DNA of 7,089 nt, taken from positions 1 through 7,089 of the forward strand of contig JBDTWS010000183.1 of NCBI GenBank assembly GCA_040006575.1, written 5' to 3'. The notes below the pieces were generated by a model. It worked only from the letters and a program-made list of their open reading frames with translations, was not told the origin of the DNA and did no database searches. Both the position numbers and the translations under genes were made by a program. Position 1 is the stretch's first letter; each line of letters starts with the position of its first letter. Below are positions 5,534 through 7,089 of this stretch, piece by piece. The stretch comes from UKL13-2 sp040006575. Lineage in GTDB: Bacteria > Pseudomonadota > Gammaproteobacteria > Burkholderiales > Usitatibacteraceae.

Positions 5534-7089
5534 TTATTCCGCAAACACCTTGTCGGCAGGAATGATTGAAACCGACTCGGCCTTGATGCCCAGCTTCAGG
5601 TTGCCGATAACCTGGTCTTCCTCCAGCAGGTCCTTGCCCTGCTTCGCGTCGTACTTGATGGACGAGAAACCATCCGCGACCAATTTTTCCTTGAGGCCCG
5701 CGGCGTCTTTGGTGATCGCCACGATGGACAGATTTTTCGCCGACAGGTGTTTCCGAATGGCGGCATTCACGTCCGCTGCAGTGAGCTTGCCCAGGGACGT
5801 ACGCATCATTTTGGTGAATTCCGCCACCCCATACCATTGCGAATCGAGCGCGTAACCCAGTTGCTGGTTCTGCGTCGACGTCATGAGGAACACGTTCTTC
5901 ATCAGGTAATCGCGCGTCGCCGTGAACTGGGCGTCCGTCAATCCCTTGTCGATCATCGTGCCCAGTTCGTGCAGCGCGATACGCAGCGCCATGTGCGCGT
6001 TCTCCGGCGCGACGGGGCGAATCCAGATTTCGAATAACTGTGCCTTGCGAGCCAGGTTGGGATCGGGGAAGAACTGGAACATGCCACGCGGGAATGCCTC
6101 GATATAGGCATAGTCACCGTAGTTCATGCCGCGGATTTCGCGGATGCGCTGGTAAAGACGCCCGTTCGACTCGCGATGCTCGCCCAGCCATGTCTTGGCG
6201 ACCCACAGCGCGGCAAAATCAGGATGGCGGCGGGTAACTTCAATCGGCAGGCCCAGCGAGATCGCGGTAGCACGGGTGTCCTTCTCGATAATTTCGACTT
6301 CAAGTCCCACCGGCATGCGGCCCGTGACGAATGACGTGGTGACCGGCGCTGAACCGCGCGGCAGCTTGCGAATCTCGCCCTTCAGCGCGTTGATAATTTC
6401 ATCGCTTGCATCACCGGCAATGCCGACGCTCAATCCGCCCTGCATCAGCCAGCTTCGCCAGAATCCCTTCACGTCCTCGAGGCTAATCGCATCGATTCCC
6501 TTCACCGTTCCCAGTACCGGATGTCCATAGGGCGTGCCGGCAAACACATTGGCCTGCAGCCGTTCCTTGGCGAACTCTTCCTCGTTGTTGTTTTTCAAAT
6601 CCAGCAGCAGCGCATTTTTCTGCGCATCTTTCAGGCGCCGGAAATCTTCCTCGCGAAATCCCGGCGATACCAGCATCGGCAATGCCACCCCGGCAAACGC
6701 GTTCCAGTTGTCGCGATGAATGGATCCGGTAAAAGTCATCATTTCCTTGTCGACCTGGCTCACAAAACTTCCCGCCAGCGGAAACAGCGCCTGGTTGATT
6801 TCATCGATCCTGCGTTCGCTCGATCCGCCGCGCGTGATCATCGCCGCCGTGAGTGCCGCCAGCCCTTCCTTGCCTTTTGGATCCTGGGCTGAACCGGCGC
6901 GGAACAGGAGCTTGAAGTTGATCTGCGGCAGCGCGGTCTTTTGCACGATGACAGGCGTTATTCCCGCGCTATCGCCTGCCTGGTCGTCCACTGTGCCTGT
7001 GGAACCCGTACGAGTGCGAGTGACAGGCGCAGGTTGCAGGCTCGCCAGCGCCGGCAGCGCATTCATGCCTTCAGGCATCGCGTCCTTCG
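5534..7089 (-). CDS. M16 family peptidase homologue without the HxxEH zinc site (5' end beyond window)
   Basis: This is the C-terminal part, or nearly all, of an M16 (pitrilysin/insulinase-like) protein; at least 514 residues are visible, numbered here from the Met codon at 7078. M16 proteins degrade peptides using two homologous domains. The first visible M16 domain starts near residue 42, with LPQINFKLLFRAGSAQDP (50-67) and then GLAALTAAM (72-80), where active enzymes have GLAHxxEHM. The zinc-binding HxxEH is thus ALTAA (75-79). NVFAGTPYGHPVLG (177-190) is a typical M16 segment. The second domain contains RLYQRIREIRGMNYGDYAY (307-325); Arg313 and Tyr320 match the Arg/Tyr pair that contacts substrate in non-catalytic M16 halves. 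It is probably the inactive partner of a catalytic subunit, or the C-terminal half of a longer protein. The frame stays open from 7078 to the edge and there is no signal peptide after 7078, so the true start probably lies outside. Confidence 0.87.
   Translation of the reverse strand, partial: KDAMPEGMNALPALASLQPAPVTRTRTGSTGTVDDQAGDSAGITPVIVQKTALPQINFKLLFRAGSAQDPKGKEGLAALTAAMITRGGSSERRIDEINQALFPLAGSFVSQVDKEMMTFTGSIHRDNWNAFAGVALPMLVSPGFREEDFRRLKDAQKNALLLDLKNNNEEEFAKERLQANVFAGTPYGHPVLGTVKGIDAISLEDVKGFWRSWLMQGGLSVGIAGDASDEIINALKGEIRKLPRGSAPVTTSFVTGRMPVGLEVEIIEKDTRATAISLGLPIEVTRRHPDFAALWVAKTWLGEHRESNGRLYQRIREIRGMNYGDYAYIEAFPRGMFQFFPDPNLARKAQLFEIWIRPVAPENAHMALRIALHELGTMIDKGLTDAQFTATRDYLMKNVFLMTSTQNQQLGYALDSQWYGVAEFTKMMRTSLGKLTAADVNAAIRKHLSAKNLSIVAITKDAAGLKEKLVADGFSSIKYDAKQGKDLLEEDQVIGNLKLGIKAESVSIIPADKVFAE

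Noticed and set aside
1..7089. Mobile element, CRISPR array, tRNA or defence system
   Set aside because: I found no transposase or integrase, no direct repeats with spacers, no tRNA-like fold, and no nuclease or toxin-type domain on either strand.

Overview
The window looks like chromosomal DNA of a moderately GC-rich proteobacterium. A betaproteobacterium of the Burkholderiales (Oxalobacteraceae-like) is my best guess. The guess rests on the S4/pseudouridine-synthase-like protein, the VF530-family protein and the general style of the exported proteins, so it is recognition and not a computed placement. I see no phage, insertion-sequence, CRISPR, tRNA or rRNA signal.

Layout. Bases 1-185 hold no gene I can support. 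A minus-strand gene (186-884) encodes an S4-domain protein of the RsuA/RluB/RluF pseudouridine synthase type. It is divergent, across only 59 bases, from a plus-strand gene for a small VF530-family protein (944-1174). A noncoding stretch of about 410 bases (1175-1588) follows, with small inverted repeats and a candidate promoter. Next come two plus-strand genes, probably one transcription unit: a secreted TPR-type helical repeat protein (1589-2935) and, 59 bases later, a secreted protein with a C-terminal array of about eight 34-residue 'SDFE' repeats (2995-4269). A strong bidirectional terminator (4289-4324) separates this unit from two minus-strand genes converging on it: a PhnD-type periplasmic binding protein (4337-5350) and, upstream of it, an M16-family peptidase homologue (5534 to the right edge, 5' end not in the window).

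How the parts fit. Four of the six genes appear to encode cell-envelope or periplasmic proteins. For three of these a signal peptide is visible; for the M16 homologue it would lie beyond the edge. No shared pathway is evident. The most striking theme is that three proteins belong to well-known families but lack the residues that normally do the chemistry or binding. The pseudouridine synthase homologue has no GRLD motif, the M16 homologue has no HxxEH zinc site, and the PhnD homologue has several changed ligand-contact positions. The pair of exported helical-repeat proteins (TPR plus SDFE repeats) is the best candidate here for an undescribed functional unit.
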